The translations under genes and the position numbers were made by a program. Shown here one piece after another: positions 25,603-35,518 of a stretch of 64,000 bases of DNA (its first letter is position 1; each line of letters begins with the position of its first letter). Origin of the DNA: Ornithinimicrobium flavum (lineage in GTDB: Bacteria; Actinomycetota; Actinomycetes; Actinomycetales; Dermatophilaceae); assembly GCF_004526345.1 (NCBI RefSeq), contig NZ_CP038213.1, positions 2,666,001 to 2,730,000 on the forward strand, given 5' to 3'. The notes below the pieces were generated by a model, which searched no databases, was not told the DNA's origin, and saw only the letters and a program-made list of their open reading frames with translations.

Positions 25603-27218
25603 ATGCGCAGCGACCTGGCCCTGGCCGCCCTGGCGAGCGCCGCCGTGCCGGGCATGAAACCGGTGGCCGTCGCCGGGGTCGTCCGGACCGACGACCCCGA
25701 TCACCAGCAGGCGGTGGTCGAGGATGCGACCGGCCGGCGGTGGCTGGTCCGCTCCCCCCTGACCCCTGTCGCGGGGGCCCGGCTGCGCAGGGGTGACGAG
25801 CTGGTGCGTCAGCTGTCCCGGCACGTCCCGTTCAAGGTGCCCGCCCCCGTCGGGTACGCCTCGGTCGGGCAGGACGGCCACGCCGTCGTCTACCCCCACG
25901 TCGAGGGGTTCCCGCTCGACCTCACCCACCTGCCCGCCGGGACCGGACTGGCCAGTGCCGTGGGCCGGACCGTGGCCGCCATCCACAACATCCCCCGCGG
26001 GGTGTTCGAGGAGCAGGACGTCCCGGTCTTCGACAGCGCCGGCTGCCGGCAGCGCCTCATCGCGGACGTCGACCGCGCTGCCGAGACCGGGAGGGTGCCC
26101 ACCGGTCTGCTCGCCCGCTGGGAGGAGGCCTTCGACGCCGCCCCGCTCTGGCAGTTCGCGACGGTGCCCGTGCACGGGGCCTTCCGGGGGGCCACGGTCC
26201 TGGTGGCCTTCGGGGACGAGGACGCCGCGAGCGGCCGGGTGGTGGCCGTCACCGACTGGGAGGACGCGATGGTGGCCGATCCGGCGATCGACCTCGCGGA
26301 GCTCTACGCCAACGCCTCACCCGCTGCGTGGGAGTCGGTGCTGGACGCCTACGCCCTCGCGCGGGCGCAGCGCCCCGACGCCTACCTGCACGCCCGCGCC
26401 CGCCTGGTGGCCGAGACGAGCCGGCTCCGCGGGCTGGCTCGGGCGGTCACCGAGCAGGACGAGCACCTGAGCCGCCGGATCGTGGAGTCTCTCCGCCGGA
26501 TGGACCGGCTCACGGAGGACGACGACTCCCTCGTGCCGGTGACCGCCCGCGGCGCCGGGAGCGTGCGAGGCGCGAGGCCCTCCGCCGGCCTGCCGGACGC
26601 CGGGGTGGTCGACGGGCCGGTCCCTCAGGGTGACGCGCCGGGCTCACCCTGCACGAAGGTGGGGAGCCCGGCTGGGCGGGTGACGGGCAGGCCGAGCAGG
26701 CTGATCGTGTCGGAGCCGCCGAGGACGAGGGGGTTGTCGAGGTTGGCGGGGGCGCCCCCGAGGGGACCGACCGTCCCGAGGTGGCGGTGGACGAGGACCG
26801 GACGGCCGAGGTGCCCGTGGTCGGTGCCCTGACCGACCTTCCGGACCGCCCGACCGGGATGACCGAGGACGCCGTCCCTGATCTCGGCGAGCCCGTGGAG
26901 GATGGCACGGGCACGACGTCGGCGGAGGTGGTCGACGACCCCTCGGACCCTGCGCAGTCCTCGGACCTCCCGCACCCCTCGGACCCTGCGCAGTCCCCGG
27001 ACCTCGTGCACTCCCCGGACCTTTCCCCGTCCCCGGACCTCGCGGTGCCGGCAGAAGCGGAGGACCGACCTCACAGCGGCGATGGGGAGGACCGCCCGGC
27101 CGACGAGGCCGCGACGCAGCAGGTGTCCGGCGCGTCCGGCGACGACCTCGCCGGGGACCAGCAGGAGAGGCTCCAGGAGCTCTACGGCATGCCGACCCCG
27201 GAACCCGACGACCGCTGA
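25603..27218 (+). CDS. Degenerate aminoglycoside/macrolide phosphotransferase-like protein with acidic tail (one frame break)
   Basis: An APH-like kinase domain (about 300 residues) joined to a roughly 230-residue acidic Asp/Pro/Glu tail ending LQELYGMP. The C-lobe shows VTDWEDAMVADPAIDLAEL, the usual DxD-type metal segment. However the catalytic loop reads VHGAFRGATVLV where active kinases have HGDxxxxNxL, so both the catalytic Asp and the Asn are lost. No ATP-binding Lys is evident in WLVRSPL. It is probably a pseudokinase. The frame breaks near 26636 (CGCCGGG); adding one base joins the domain to the tail. Whether it affects antibiotic resistance is unknown. Confidence 0.75.
26935..27048 (+). 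repeat. Low-complexity direct repeats inside the acidic tail
   Basis: The motif CCCTCGGACCCTGCGCAGTC occurs twice about 48 bases apart, mixed with several CCCCGGACCT units. It encodes Ser-Asp-Pro-Ala-Gln and Ser-Pro-Asp-Leu repeats. It is a coding low-complexity region, not a CRISPR or mobile element. Confidence 0.7.
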
Positions 27219-27294
27219 CCCGGCGCGGCCCGGGGCCGGGCTGCCCATGGTCCAGATCGGGCCGGCGACCAACCCCCACCCACCCGCGCGCCCG

Positions 27295-27327
27295 CTGACG
27301 CGTCCGGGCGTGCCCCGGACGCGTCAG
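27295..27327. terminator. Perfect 14-bp stem between phosphotransferase-like gene and adnB
   Basis: 27295-27308 is the exact reverse complement of 27314-27327, with a five-base loop. It lies between convergent genes and includes the adnB stop codon in one arm, so it probably terminates both. Confidence 0.8.
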
Positions 27328-30300
27328 CCCTCCTCGTCGTGGCCCCCGACGACCTCAGTCACCAGCGCCTCGAGCTCCTCGTCGTCCGGCAGGTCGGGTC
27401 GGACCGTCTGCCCGGTGCGCGCGTAGAAGAAGGCGGCGCGTACCAGGGCGGGATCGCGCCCGGTCAGCCGGGCGTAGGCGAGCCGGTAGACCGCCAGCTG
27501 CCAGGACCTGGTCCGTTGCTGCTGGGGAGTGCCCGGCGCACCCGTCTTCCAGTCGACCACGGTGACACCGCCGTCGGGGTCGGGGAAGACGGCGTCGATC
27601 CGCCCCCGCACGGTCCGCCCGGCGAGCGTCGTCTCGAGGGCGACCTCGACCTCGAGCGGGGTCCGGTCCGCCCACTCGCTGTCGAGGAAGGCCTGCTGCA
27701 GCCGCTCCATGTCCGCGGTGGCCTCCCACCCGTCGGCGCCGTCCACCTCGTGCAGGTCGACGAGGCTCGCGGAGGAGTAGTGGGCCTCGACCCAGGCGTG
27801 GAACGCCGTGCCGGTGCGGGCGTGCGGCGCCGGGGCGGAGGGCAGGGGACGGCGCAACCGTCGCCGGAAGGACACCGGGTCGGCCGCGAGCTCGACGAGC
27901 GCCGAGGTCGACAGGTGCTCCGGGATGTCAGGGTCCCGAGGGACCCGGCGTCGCTCCTCCCGCTCGGCGAGCAGGAGCTCGAGGGTCCGGTCCCAGGGAT
28001 CGAGCGCGAGGGGCAGCGCGACCTGACCCTCCGGCGCCGCCACCCCCGACGTCAGGAGTGCCGCGGCCACACCGCGCACGGCCTCACGCCGGGCCCCCGG
28101 CTCCAGGGGCCAGTCCGCGCTCGCCGCGTCCGCAGCGCGCGGGTTGACGCACTGGTCGGGCTCGTCAGGGTCGGGCATCGGCACCCAGACGCCCTCGTCG
28201 ACGGCTCCGGACCCGAGCGCCTCCAGGAGGAACCTCGACGTCACCCGGGGCCTGAGGCCCGTGGACCACACCGGGACGGTCAGCAGCACCCGGTCGCGGG
28301 CGCGGGTGAAGGCGACGTAGGCCAACCGGCGCTCCTCCTGCACCGAGAACCGCCCCCGTTCGAGAGCGACCTCCTCCAGCTCGCTGCGCAGCCGACGGGT
28401 GTCCGGCACGGTCCACCACGCCACGTCGGGACGTCCCAGACGGTCGCCGCGCAGCTCGGTGGGCAGCTTCCCCACCCCGGCCAGCCAGCCCCTCTCGGCC
28501 GGTTCGGGGACCTGCCACCCGCCCTCCACCGCCTTGGCCACCGCACGCACGGAGGGAAAGGTCCCCTCGGCGAGCCCCGGCACCGCGACGGCGTCCCACT
28601 CCAGGCCCTTGGCCGCGTGCACGGTGAGCACCTGGACGGCACCGCGGTCGACGTCGACGGCCGCGAGCTCGGGGACCTCGTGGGGGGCGTCCTCCAACCC
28701 GCGCTCGTGCTCCCGCGCCGCGTCCAGCCAGCTCAGGAAGCCGCCCAGCGTGGGACGGTCGGCGCCGGAGGAGAACCCGGCGGCGACCTCCGCCAGCGCG
28801 TCGAGGGGTGCCCGACCCCAGGCGGGGTGCAGGTCCGGGTCGGACGCGACCTCGATGTCGAGGCCGAGCATGCGCTCGGTCTCGACGACCAGGTCGGCGA
28901 GCGGAAGCCCGGTCAGGGACCGGACGCGGCGCACGACCCGGGCCAGCCAGGCCACCCGGTTTGCGACGACCGGGGACACGACCTGCCCCTCGCGACCGAC
29001 CCAGCCACGGGGCGGGAGGTGGTCGAGCACCTCGGCCAGGACCGCGGCATGCTCGTGCTCGGTGGGGGTGCCGTCCCGCGGGTCCCGCGCCTGCTCACGG
29101 GCCCAGGCCCAGAGGGCGTCCACGTCGGCGGCGCCCAGCCGGCAGACGGGGCCGGTGAGCAACCGCATCACCTGGTCACCGCGGGTGGGCTCCTGGGCGA
29201 CCCACATCACCGCCACGAGGTCGAGGATCTCCGGGGTGTCGAGCAGCCCCCCGAGGCCGACGACCTCCACGGGCAGGCCCCGCCTGCGCAACGCCTCCAC
29301 GATCACCGGGAACTGCGCGCGGGCCCGGCACAGGACGGCGGCCGTCCGGACCCGAGGGTCCTGCCACTGGTGGTGCACCCACTCGGCGACGTGCTCGGCC
29401 TCCTCGCCGGTGTCGAGCAACCTCGCCGCCTCCACCGATCCCTGCCCGGCGTCCGGTCGGGGGCGCAGGGTGGACACCGGCACCAGCGTCGCCTCCCGCA
29501 GCGGTGCGGCCACGGCGTTGGCCGCCTCGAGGACCCGCTGAGTGTTGCGCCAGGAGGTGCTCAGCTGCAGCACCGGTGCGGTGGCGCCGTCGACGGCGAA
29601 CTCCTGGGGGAACCTGGTGAGCGTGGTGGCGCTGGCACCGCGCCAGCCGTAGATGGACTGGTGCGGGTCCCCGACGGCCGTCACCGGCAGCGGGTGGCCG
29701 CCGAACAGCGACGTCAGCAGCACCATCTGAGCCTCGGAGGTGTCCTGGAACTCGTCCAGGAGCACCGCCCGGAAACGCGTGCGCTCCCCTGTCCCCACGT
29801 CCGGGACGTCGCGGGCCAGTCGGGCGGCGAGCGCCATCTGGTCGCCGAAGTCGAGGGCTCCGCGGGCGGCCTTGGCCTGCCGGTAGCGCTCGACGAGGGG
29901 GTAGACCAGGGTCTGGACCCGCAGGTCCTCCGCCGTCGCGGCCCCCACCTTCAACGGGCGCCCCTCGTGGGGAAGGTCCTCCAGGCGGTCAGCCAGGCGG
30001 GAGAGGTAGGCGACGGCCTCGGACGGCTCGACCAGGTGCTCCCCCAGCTCACCGGACAACGCCAGCACCGCCCTGACCACCGTGCTGGCGGCCGCCGTCA
30101 TCCCTGGCATCTCCCCCTCGTAGGAGTGCACCACGTCGTGGGCGATCTGCCAGCAGGCCGCCTCGGAGAGCAGCACGGCGTCCGGCTCCACCCCGAGGCG
30201 CAGGCCGTGCTCGGCCACCAGCCGCCCGGCGTAGGCGTGGTAGGTCGAGATCGTCGGGAGGTCGAAGGCGTCGGAGCGGCCGGCGTCGCCCTCCTCGCGG

Positions 30301-30620
30301 CCTGCCGACACCACGCCCGCGTCCCGCAGCTGGCGCAGCTTGCCCGTCAACCGGGCCCCCAGCTCCAGCGCGGCCTTGCGGGTGAAGGTCAGCCCGAGCA
30401 CGTCCTGCGGCTCGACGAAGCCGTTGGCCACCAGCCAGATCACCCGTGCGGCCATCGTCTCGGTCTTGCCCGAACCGGCCCCCGCCACGACGACGGCTGG
30501 CATCGGCGCGGCCTCGATGACGAGTCGTTGCTCCTCGGTGGGGGTGGGGGTGCCCAGGAGCGCCGACAGCTCGACCGCGGAGTGACGGGGCTCTGGCCAC
30601 CGCGCCGGCACGGCGCTCAC
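27324..30620 (-). CDS. adnB: AdnB subunit of the AdnAB helicase-nuclease
   Basis: 1098 residues from GTG 30620. UvrD-type motor motifs: GAGSGKTETMAARVIW (Walker A), LLDEFQDTSEAQ (Walker B), GDPHQSIYGWRGA, VHAAKGLEWDAV and AFTRARDRVLL. The C-terminal RecB-type nuclease is marked by VVDWKTGAPG and QLAVYRLAY. With AdnA it forms the actinobacterial double-strand-break resection machine that replaces RecBCD. It overlaps the adnA stop (GTGA). Frame is intact through the whole gene. Confidence 0.95.
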   Translation of the reverse strand: MSAVPARWPEPRHSAVELSALLGTPTPTEEQRLVIEAAPMPAVVVAGAGSGKTETMAARVIWLVANGFVEPQDVLGLTFTRKAALELGARLTGKLRQLRDAGVVSAGREEGDAGRSDAFDLPTISTYHAYAGRLVAEHGLRLGVEPDAVLLSEAACWQIAHDVVHSYEGEMPGMTAAASTVVRAVLALSGELGEHLVEPSEAVAYLSRLADRLEDLPHEGRPLKVGAATAEDLRVQTLVYPLVERYRQAKAARGALDFGDQMALAARLARDVPDVGTGERTRFRAVLLDEFQDTSEAQMVLLTSLFGGHPLPVTAVGDPHQSIYGWRGASATTLTRFPQEFAVDGATAPVLQLSTSWRNTQRVLEAANAVAAPLREATLVPVSTLRPRPDAGQGSVEAARLLDTGEEAEHVAEWVHHQWQDPRVRTAAVLCRARAQFPVIVEALRRRGLPVEVVGLGGLLDTPEILDLVAVMWVAQEPTRGDQVMRLLTGPVCRLGAADVDALWAWAREQARDPRDGTPTEHEHAAVLAEVLDHLPPRGWVGREGQVVSPVVANRVAWLARVVRRVRSLTGLPLADLVVETERMLGLDIEVASDPDLHPAWGRAPLDALAEVAAGFSSGADRPTLGGFLSWLDAAREHERGLEDAPHEVPELAAVDVDRGAVQVLTVHAAKGLEWDAVAVPGLAEGTFPSVRAVAKAVEGGWQVPEPAERGWLAGVGKLPTELRGDRLGRPDVAWWTVPDTRRLRSELEEVALERGRFSVQEERRLAYVAFTRARDRVLLTVPVWSTGLRPRVTSRFLLEALGSGAVDEGVWVPMPDPDEPDQCVNPRAADAASADWPLEPGARREAVRGVAAALLTSGVAAPEGQVALPLALDPWDRTLELLLAEREERRRVPRDPDIPEHLSTSALVELAADPVSFRRRLRRPLPSAPAPHARTGTAFHAWVEAHYSSASLVDLHEVDGADGWEATADMERLQQAFLDSEWADRTPLEVEVALETTLAGRTVRGRIDAVFPDPDGGVTVVDWKTGAPGTPQQQRTRSWQLAVYRLAYARLTGRDPALVRAAFFYARTGQTVRPDLPDDEELEALVTEVVGGHDEEG

Positions 30621-33600
30621 CGCTGGCCCCCCTCGGCGGCGACGGGGCAGCTGAACCGCGCGGGACAGGTGCGGCACGACCGCCCCATGTCCCGCGCGAC
30701 GAACCGGCCCGCCCCCATACCCGCGCCGGCCTCCAGCAGCACGGTGCGGGCCCACGCGGGGTCCGGCGCCTCGGCGAGCGGCGCCTGGGCCTGCACGACC
30801 GACCCCCTCCCCCCGAGCTGGGCCAGGAGCGCGCCCCCGCTGCCGGCGGCCCCGAAGGCCCCCGCCTCCACGGCCACCTGGTAGGCCGCCAGCTGCGGGT
30901 GGTCCCGCACCTCGTCCGCGGACGGCTTGGTCTTACCGGTCTTCAGGTCGACCACGACCAGTCGGCCGTCGCCGTCCCGCTCCAGCCGGTCGACGGTGCC
31001 GACGAGGCGGACGCCGTGCCCGTGCTCGGGCGTCTCCGGGGGGACCGACACCGCCAGGTCGAGCTCGGTCCCGACGAGCTCCCGACCCTCGAGCCGGGCC
31101 TGCTCGCTGTAGGCGACGTAGCGGGTCAGCATCTCCTGCGCGCGGCGCCGCTCCCCGTCGGCGACCCACCCCGCGGGCAGCCCGAGGTCCGGCCAGCGCA
31201 GGTCCAGCTGGGCGGTCAGCTCGGCCAGCGAGGCCGAGGGGTGGTCGGCGACGATGTCGTGCACCAGGGTGCCGAGCTCGGCCGCCCCCGCTCCTCCGCC
31301 CGGATCGGCTCCGCGCGAGGTGAGGAACCACCGGAGCGGGCACTCGAGGAACGTCTGCACCCGGGACGGCGAGACCCGGACCGGCCGGTCGGCGGTGACC
31401 GGTCGGTCGGAGGAGACCTCGCGGGCGTCCCACCAGGACGACGGGTCGGCGCCGGGCACCTCCTCCTGGGCGAGCCGCCGCAGGAGCTGGACCGCACGGT
31501 CCCGTGCGGGCCGGTCCCCCGCCCGGTGCGCACCCACGGCGGCACGCCGCAGCTCGCCCACGAGACCGCGCAGCGTCAGCGGGGGCTCGGCGTCGGCCGG
31601 TGGACGGTCGCGGAAGCCGGGGTCCACCAGGTCCAGCACGGCGGAGGGTTGCTCGTCGGTGCTGGAGACGGCCGTCACCAGCAGCCGGTCGCGGGCCCTG
31701 GTGACCGCGACGTGGAACTGGCGCAGCTCGTCGTCGCGCACCTGGGCCTGTGCGGCGCGCCAGGCCTCGGGCCCACCCACCGCGCGCCCCTGGCAGGCGG
31801 CCACCAGCGCCTCCGCCCCGAGGAGGGTGTCCCGCAGCCGCAGGTCCGGCCACACGCCGTCCTGCACACCGACGACGGCGACGCGCTCCCACCGACGGCC
31901 GGCGGCGGCGGCGGCGTGAGCACCTCGACGGCCTCCTGCGCCCGTGCCCCGACCACGAGGGTGTCGGCCGCGATCTCCTCGCTGCGGACGTGCTCCAGGA
32001 AGCTCGGGGGCGGGCGCCGGGCAGGCGCTCGACGAAGGACTCGGCCGCCCCGAAGAGGACCAGGACGGCGTCCAGGTCCCGGTCCGCCCGGCCGCCCACC
32101 GCTCCCCCGGCCCAGGCCTGGTCCGACCACTCCTGGGCCAGGCCGCTGGCGTCCCACAGCGCCCACAGGATCTCCTCGGCGGACCCGCGAGTCCCGGCCG
32201 TGCCCTCGTGGGCCGTCAAGCCGGCGTCGAGGACGCGACCGACACGGACCAGGGGCGCCAGGTCGACGGGGACGTCGGCGGGGGACGCCAGACGCAGGCC
32301 CGGGTCGGTCACCGCCCCGGCGAGCAGCTCGTCGGCACCACGTGCACCGCCCCGGCCAAGCTCCTCCACCCGCAGCCGCCGCCGCAGACGTCGCAGGCCG
32401 ACGGGGTCGACCCCGCCCAGGGGCCCGGTCAGCAGCTCGACCGCCTCGGCGGGGGTGAGGACCCACCCGGGACCGTCGACCGGGCGCGTCACCACGTCGA
32501 AGGCCAGCAGCAACGGCACGACGGCCGGGTCCTGGCCCAGCACGACCCCGGCGCGGTCGACGTGCACCGGCACCCCGCCCATCGCCAGCGCACGGCGCAC
32601 GAGGTCCTGCTGCCGACCGCTGCGGGCGATCACCGCCAGCTCCCCCCAGGGGATCCCGTCCAGGAGGTGGGACCGCCGCAGCCACCCGGCGACCAGGCTC
32701 GTCTCCTGGGCAGCGCTGCGCGCGAGCGCCACCGAGGCCCGGCCACCCGGACCGGCCGCCACCGCCGTGCGGTGCGCCTGGGAGCCCGCCACCCCGATCC
32801 TCGAGGCGACGGTGGCCGACACGCCGGAGACCTCGACGCTGGTGCCGTGCCGGTGCCCCAGCACCACGGTCCCCCCTTCCGGCTCTTCCGTCAGGTGGGC
32901 GGTCTCGGCCCGCCTCCAGCTGCGGGCGAGGTCGACGAAGAGGTCGGGCACCGCTCCGCGGAAGCCCTGGACGGTGCCGTCCGGGTCGCCCAGCAGCACG
33001 GCTGGACATCCCGGTGGCCGGGCCGCGTCGAGCAGACGGGCCGCCGAGGCGGTGAGCTCGTGCGCGTCGTCCATGACGACCAGGCGCACCCTGCGGTGCA
33101 CCTGCGCCCGCAGCGCGTCGTCGTCCTCGAGGGCGTCGGCCGCAGCGGTGCAGATCCAGGCGGGGTCGTAGCTGCCCGGATCGGACAGGGCGGTCACCTG
33201 GTCGTACTCCTCCAGGACGTCGGCCGCGCAGGCCCACTCGGGGCGTTCGTGCCGGGCGGCGAGGCCGCGCAGGTCGTCCGGCTCCAGACCCCGCTCGACG
33301 GCGCGCATGAGGAGGTCCCGCAGCTGGGCGCGGAAACCCCGGGTGGCGCGCGCAGGGGTGAGGTGCTCGGGCCAGGCGGGGCCGGTGCCGTTCTCCTCGT
33401 GCCCGGCGAGGAGCTCGCGGAGCACGGCGTCCTGCTCCGCCCCCGAGATGAGGCGCGGCATCGGCTCCCCGTCGCGGGAGGCCGCCAGACGCAGCACCGC
33501 GAAGGCTAGGGAGGCGGGGGTCCGGGCCAGCGGCTCGGTGTGCGTGTGCCCGAGGCCGGCCCCGATGCTGACGCGCAGCCGGGCTGCGGCCGTCCGCGTG

Positions 33601-33794
33601 GGTGCCAGGACCAGGCAGGCGTCCGGCGGCACGCCGTCGGCGATCCGGGACCTCACCAGCCGCACCGCCGTCCGCGTCTTGCCCGTCCCCGGGGCCCCGA
33701 GCACCAGGAGGGCGCCCCCACCGTGCCCGAGCACGGCACGCTGGGCGGGGTCCGGGGCGCCGTCCACGGACCCGTGGTGCGGGAGAGGCTGCAT
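30617..33794 (-). CDS. adnA: AdnA subunit of the AdnAB helicase-nuclease (two frame breaks)
   Basis: About 1060 residues when joined. The motor starts with GAPGTGKTRTAVRL; AVTRARDRLLV is the last motor motif. The nuclease domain has VQTFLECPLRWFL, VVVDLKTGKTK and QLAAYQVAVEA. Cysteines in FLECPLRW and CRTCPARFSC are spaced like an iron-sulfur nuclease domain. Frame breaks are at the G5 run 32006-32010 (one base restores PPSFLEHVRSEE) and in the GC-triplet run near 31890-31915 (one base restores WERVAVVGVQDG). Both are single-base losses in repetitive GC sequence, so the gene is probably intact in the organism. Confidence 0.92.
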
Positions 33795-33852
33795 ACGCCC
33801 ATCACATCATCCGACGGCGACACACCCGCCGGCACCGACCCGCAGCCCTAGG

Positions 33853-34515
33853 ATGAGGACGCTCGTCCACCGAGGAGGTCCGGTCACCCTGTCCGCCCCG
33901 TCAGGTCCCCCCACCCGGCTGCCCCGCGCGCAGCGCCGGGTCCTGCTGATCGACGCCGCCCGGGCCGCCTTCACCGAGGGCGGCTACCACGCGACGGCGA
34001 TGGACGACATCGCCGAACGCGCCGGGGTGAGCAAGCCCGTGCTCTACCAACACTTCGACAGCAAGCTCGACCTCTACCTGGCCATCACCCGGGACGTCGC
34101 GGGCGAGATCGTCAGCACGGTCGAGAGCGCTCTGGCCTCCACCGACGACAACGCCGCCCGGATCGTGGCGTGTCTCACCAGCTTCTTCTCCTCCATCGAC
34201 CAGCCCGGTTCCGGCTACCCCCTGCTCCTGCGCTCGGACCTGATCCACGAGCCCACGGTGGCCGAGCTGCTGGACGACACCCGGCGCGCCTGCGGCGAGG
34301 CGATCGGACGGGTGCTGGCGGCCGACACCGACCTGAGCTGGCAGGAGTGCGTGCTCGTCGGCACCACGGTGGCCGGCCTGGCCCAGACCGCGGCGCAGCA
34401 CTGGTTCGACCACCAGGACGAGCTCACGCGTGAGCACGCCATCGAGCTCACGACCCGGCTGGTATGGCGCGGGCTGGGGGGCGTGCCCGCGAGGGGCGGA
34501 GCGGCCGCGGGCTAG
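33853..34515 (+). CDS. TetR-family transcriptional regulator (Rv3208-like)
   Basis: 220 residues. N-terminal HTH: AFTEGGYHATAMDDIAERAGVSK, then PVLYQHFDSKLDLYLAI, a standard TetR DNA-binding domain. The ligand domain includes an SFFSSIDQPGSGYPLLLRSD segment. It stands between adnA (divergent) and the DUF3107 gene, as in mycobacteria (Rv3208, Rv3208A). The start is uncertain: ATG 33853 is used; a GAGGAGG run 20 bases further suggests translation might begin later. Target genes are unknown. Confidence 0.87.
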   Translation: MRTLVHRGGPVTLSAPSGPPTRLPRAQRRVLLIDAARAAFTEGGYHATAMDDIAERAGVSKPVLYQHFDSKLDLYLAITRDVAGEIVSTVESALASTDDNAARIVACLTSFFSSIDQPGSGYPLLLRSDLIHEPTVAELLDDTRRACGEAIGRVLAADTDLSWQECVLVGTTVAGLAQTAAQHWFDHQDELTREHAIELTTRLVWRGLGGVPARGGAAAG

Positions 34516-34576
34516 GCTGTGGTCCTTCCCCCCGGGCGCTCCGCCCGGAACCACGTCAATCTGCAGGAGGTAACCC

Positions 34577-34804
34577 GTGGAGGTCCGCATCGGCATCCGG
34601 GACGTCGCCCGAGAGGTGGCCTTCGAGTCCGCCCAGACCCCCTCGCAGGTCCGCTCGGCCGTGGCCGACGCCCTCGCGTCGGGCACGGCGATGCTCGAGC
34701 TCGAGGACGACAAGGGTCGTACCGTGCTGGTCCCCACCTCCGCGCTCGGCTACATCGAGATCGGCGCCCAGGAGAAGGGACGCGTCGGCTTCGGCTCGCA
34801 CTGA
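34577..34804 (+). CDS. DUF3107 family small protein
   Basis: 75 residues from GTG 34577 with an excellent GCAGGAGG site. The sequence VRIGIRDVAREVAFES and LVPTSALGYIEIGAQEKGRVGFG matches DUF3107 (Rv3208A/TB9.4-like), a short conserved actinobacterial protein of unknown function. It follows the TetR gene in the same orientation, the standard arrangement, and may be cotranscribed. Confidence 0.9.
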   Translation: MEVRIGIRDVAREVAFESAQTPSQVRSAVADALASGTAMLELEDDKGRTVLVPTSALGYIEIGAQEKGRVGFGSH

Positions 34805-34982
34805 CGACACCGGCAGGAGCCTGCCCGCAGCCCCGGACACGCCGTTGCAGGCCGTCCTGGTTGGCGTCCGGGCCCCCGTGCGACTAGCGTGACAGGTGTT
34901 GTACGAGGGTGCCCGGACGTTCTGGACGGGTGCCGGGCGGAGGGGTGTCCCTCCGTCACCACATACGTGAAAGGTCACGCAC

Positions 34983-35264
34983 ATGCTCTGGACCATCATT
35001 GTCGCCCTCATCGTGGGCTGCATCGTCGGCCCCCTGGCTCGCCTGATCCTCCCCGGCGACCAGAACCTCTCGATCCCGATGACCATCCTGCTGGGTGCCG
35101 TCGGATCCCTGGTCGGCGCCTGGGTCGGTAGCGAGTTCCTCGGCACCTCCGGCGACCAGTTCAGCTTCTGGGGTCTGATCCTCGGCACGATCTTCGCGAT
35201 CGTCGCCGTGGCGGCCTACATCGCGATCACCCGCCGTGGCGGGAACCGCGCAGTCACCCGCTGA
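34983..35264 (+). CDS. GlsB/YeaQ/YmgE family membrane protein
   Basis: 93 residues, three hydrophobic segments, starting MLWTIIVALIVGCIVGPLARL and with GAVGSLVGAWVG in the middle. This fits the transglycosylase-associated/GlsB stress membrane family. AAAGG lies ten bases before the ATG. The preceding 178-base gap holds only a weak GGAGGG/CCCTCC hairpin. A strong terminator follows the gene, so it is a monocistronic unit. Confidence 0.88.
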   Translation: MLWTIIVALIVGCIVGPLARLILPGDQNLSIPMTILLGAVGSLVGAWVGSEFLGTSGDQFSFWGLILGTIFAIVAVAAYIAITRRGGNRAVTR

Positions 35265-35285
35265 CCGAGTCCCACCCTCACGTGC

Positions 35286-35319
35286 CGACGGCGCGTCCTC
35301 CTCGGAGGGCGCGCCGTCG
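35286..35319 (+). terminator. Terminator after GlsB-type gene
   Basis: CGACGGCGCG (35286-35295) and CGCGCCGTCG (35310-35319) are perfect complements with an additional inner CCTC/GAGG stem. It lies 21 bases after the stop codon. Confidence 0.75.
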
Positions 35320-35413
35320 CTCGTTCCCGGCGGGCCCGTCGGGCCCTCGGGTACGCTGGAGGGGTTCACCGGTGCCCGGTCGGCCGTCTGCCACGTCTGG
35401 CAGCGGTTGCTGA

Positions 35414-35436
35414 GGGTCGGGCGTGTCGCCCGACCC
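35414..35436 (+). promoter_or_regulatory. Stable hairpin in the rhlE 5' leader
   Basis: GGGTCGGGCG (35414-35423) pairs exactly with CGCCCGACCC (35427-35436) around TGT, 82 bases before the rhlE start. The 200-base region between the upstream terminator and rhlE holds nothing else I can identify. It may be a leader structure controlling the RNA helicase, or a second terminator. Confidence 0.5.
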
Positions 35437-35518
35437 ACCCCCAGGAAGTCCCCGATCGGCCCGGACCGTCGCCGAGCCACGTGTCCCGGCGTCGTCCCAC
35501 GATCGAGGAAGTTCCCCC

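Noticed and set aside
26935..27048. Repeated units resembling a small CRISPR or minisatellite
   Set aside because: Units are short, unevenly spaced, without unique spacers, and lie in frame within the acidic tail of a protein.
27339..30884. Very long open frame on the plus strand opposite adnB
   Set aside because: It mirrors the GC-rich third positions of adnB and contains no domain. The minus strand has all helicase-nuclease motifs in order.
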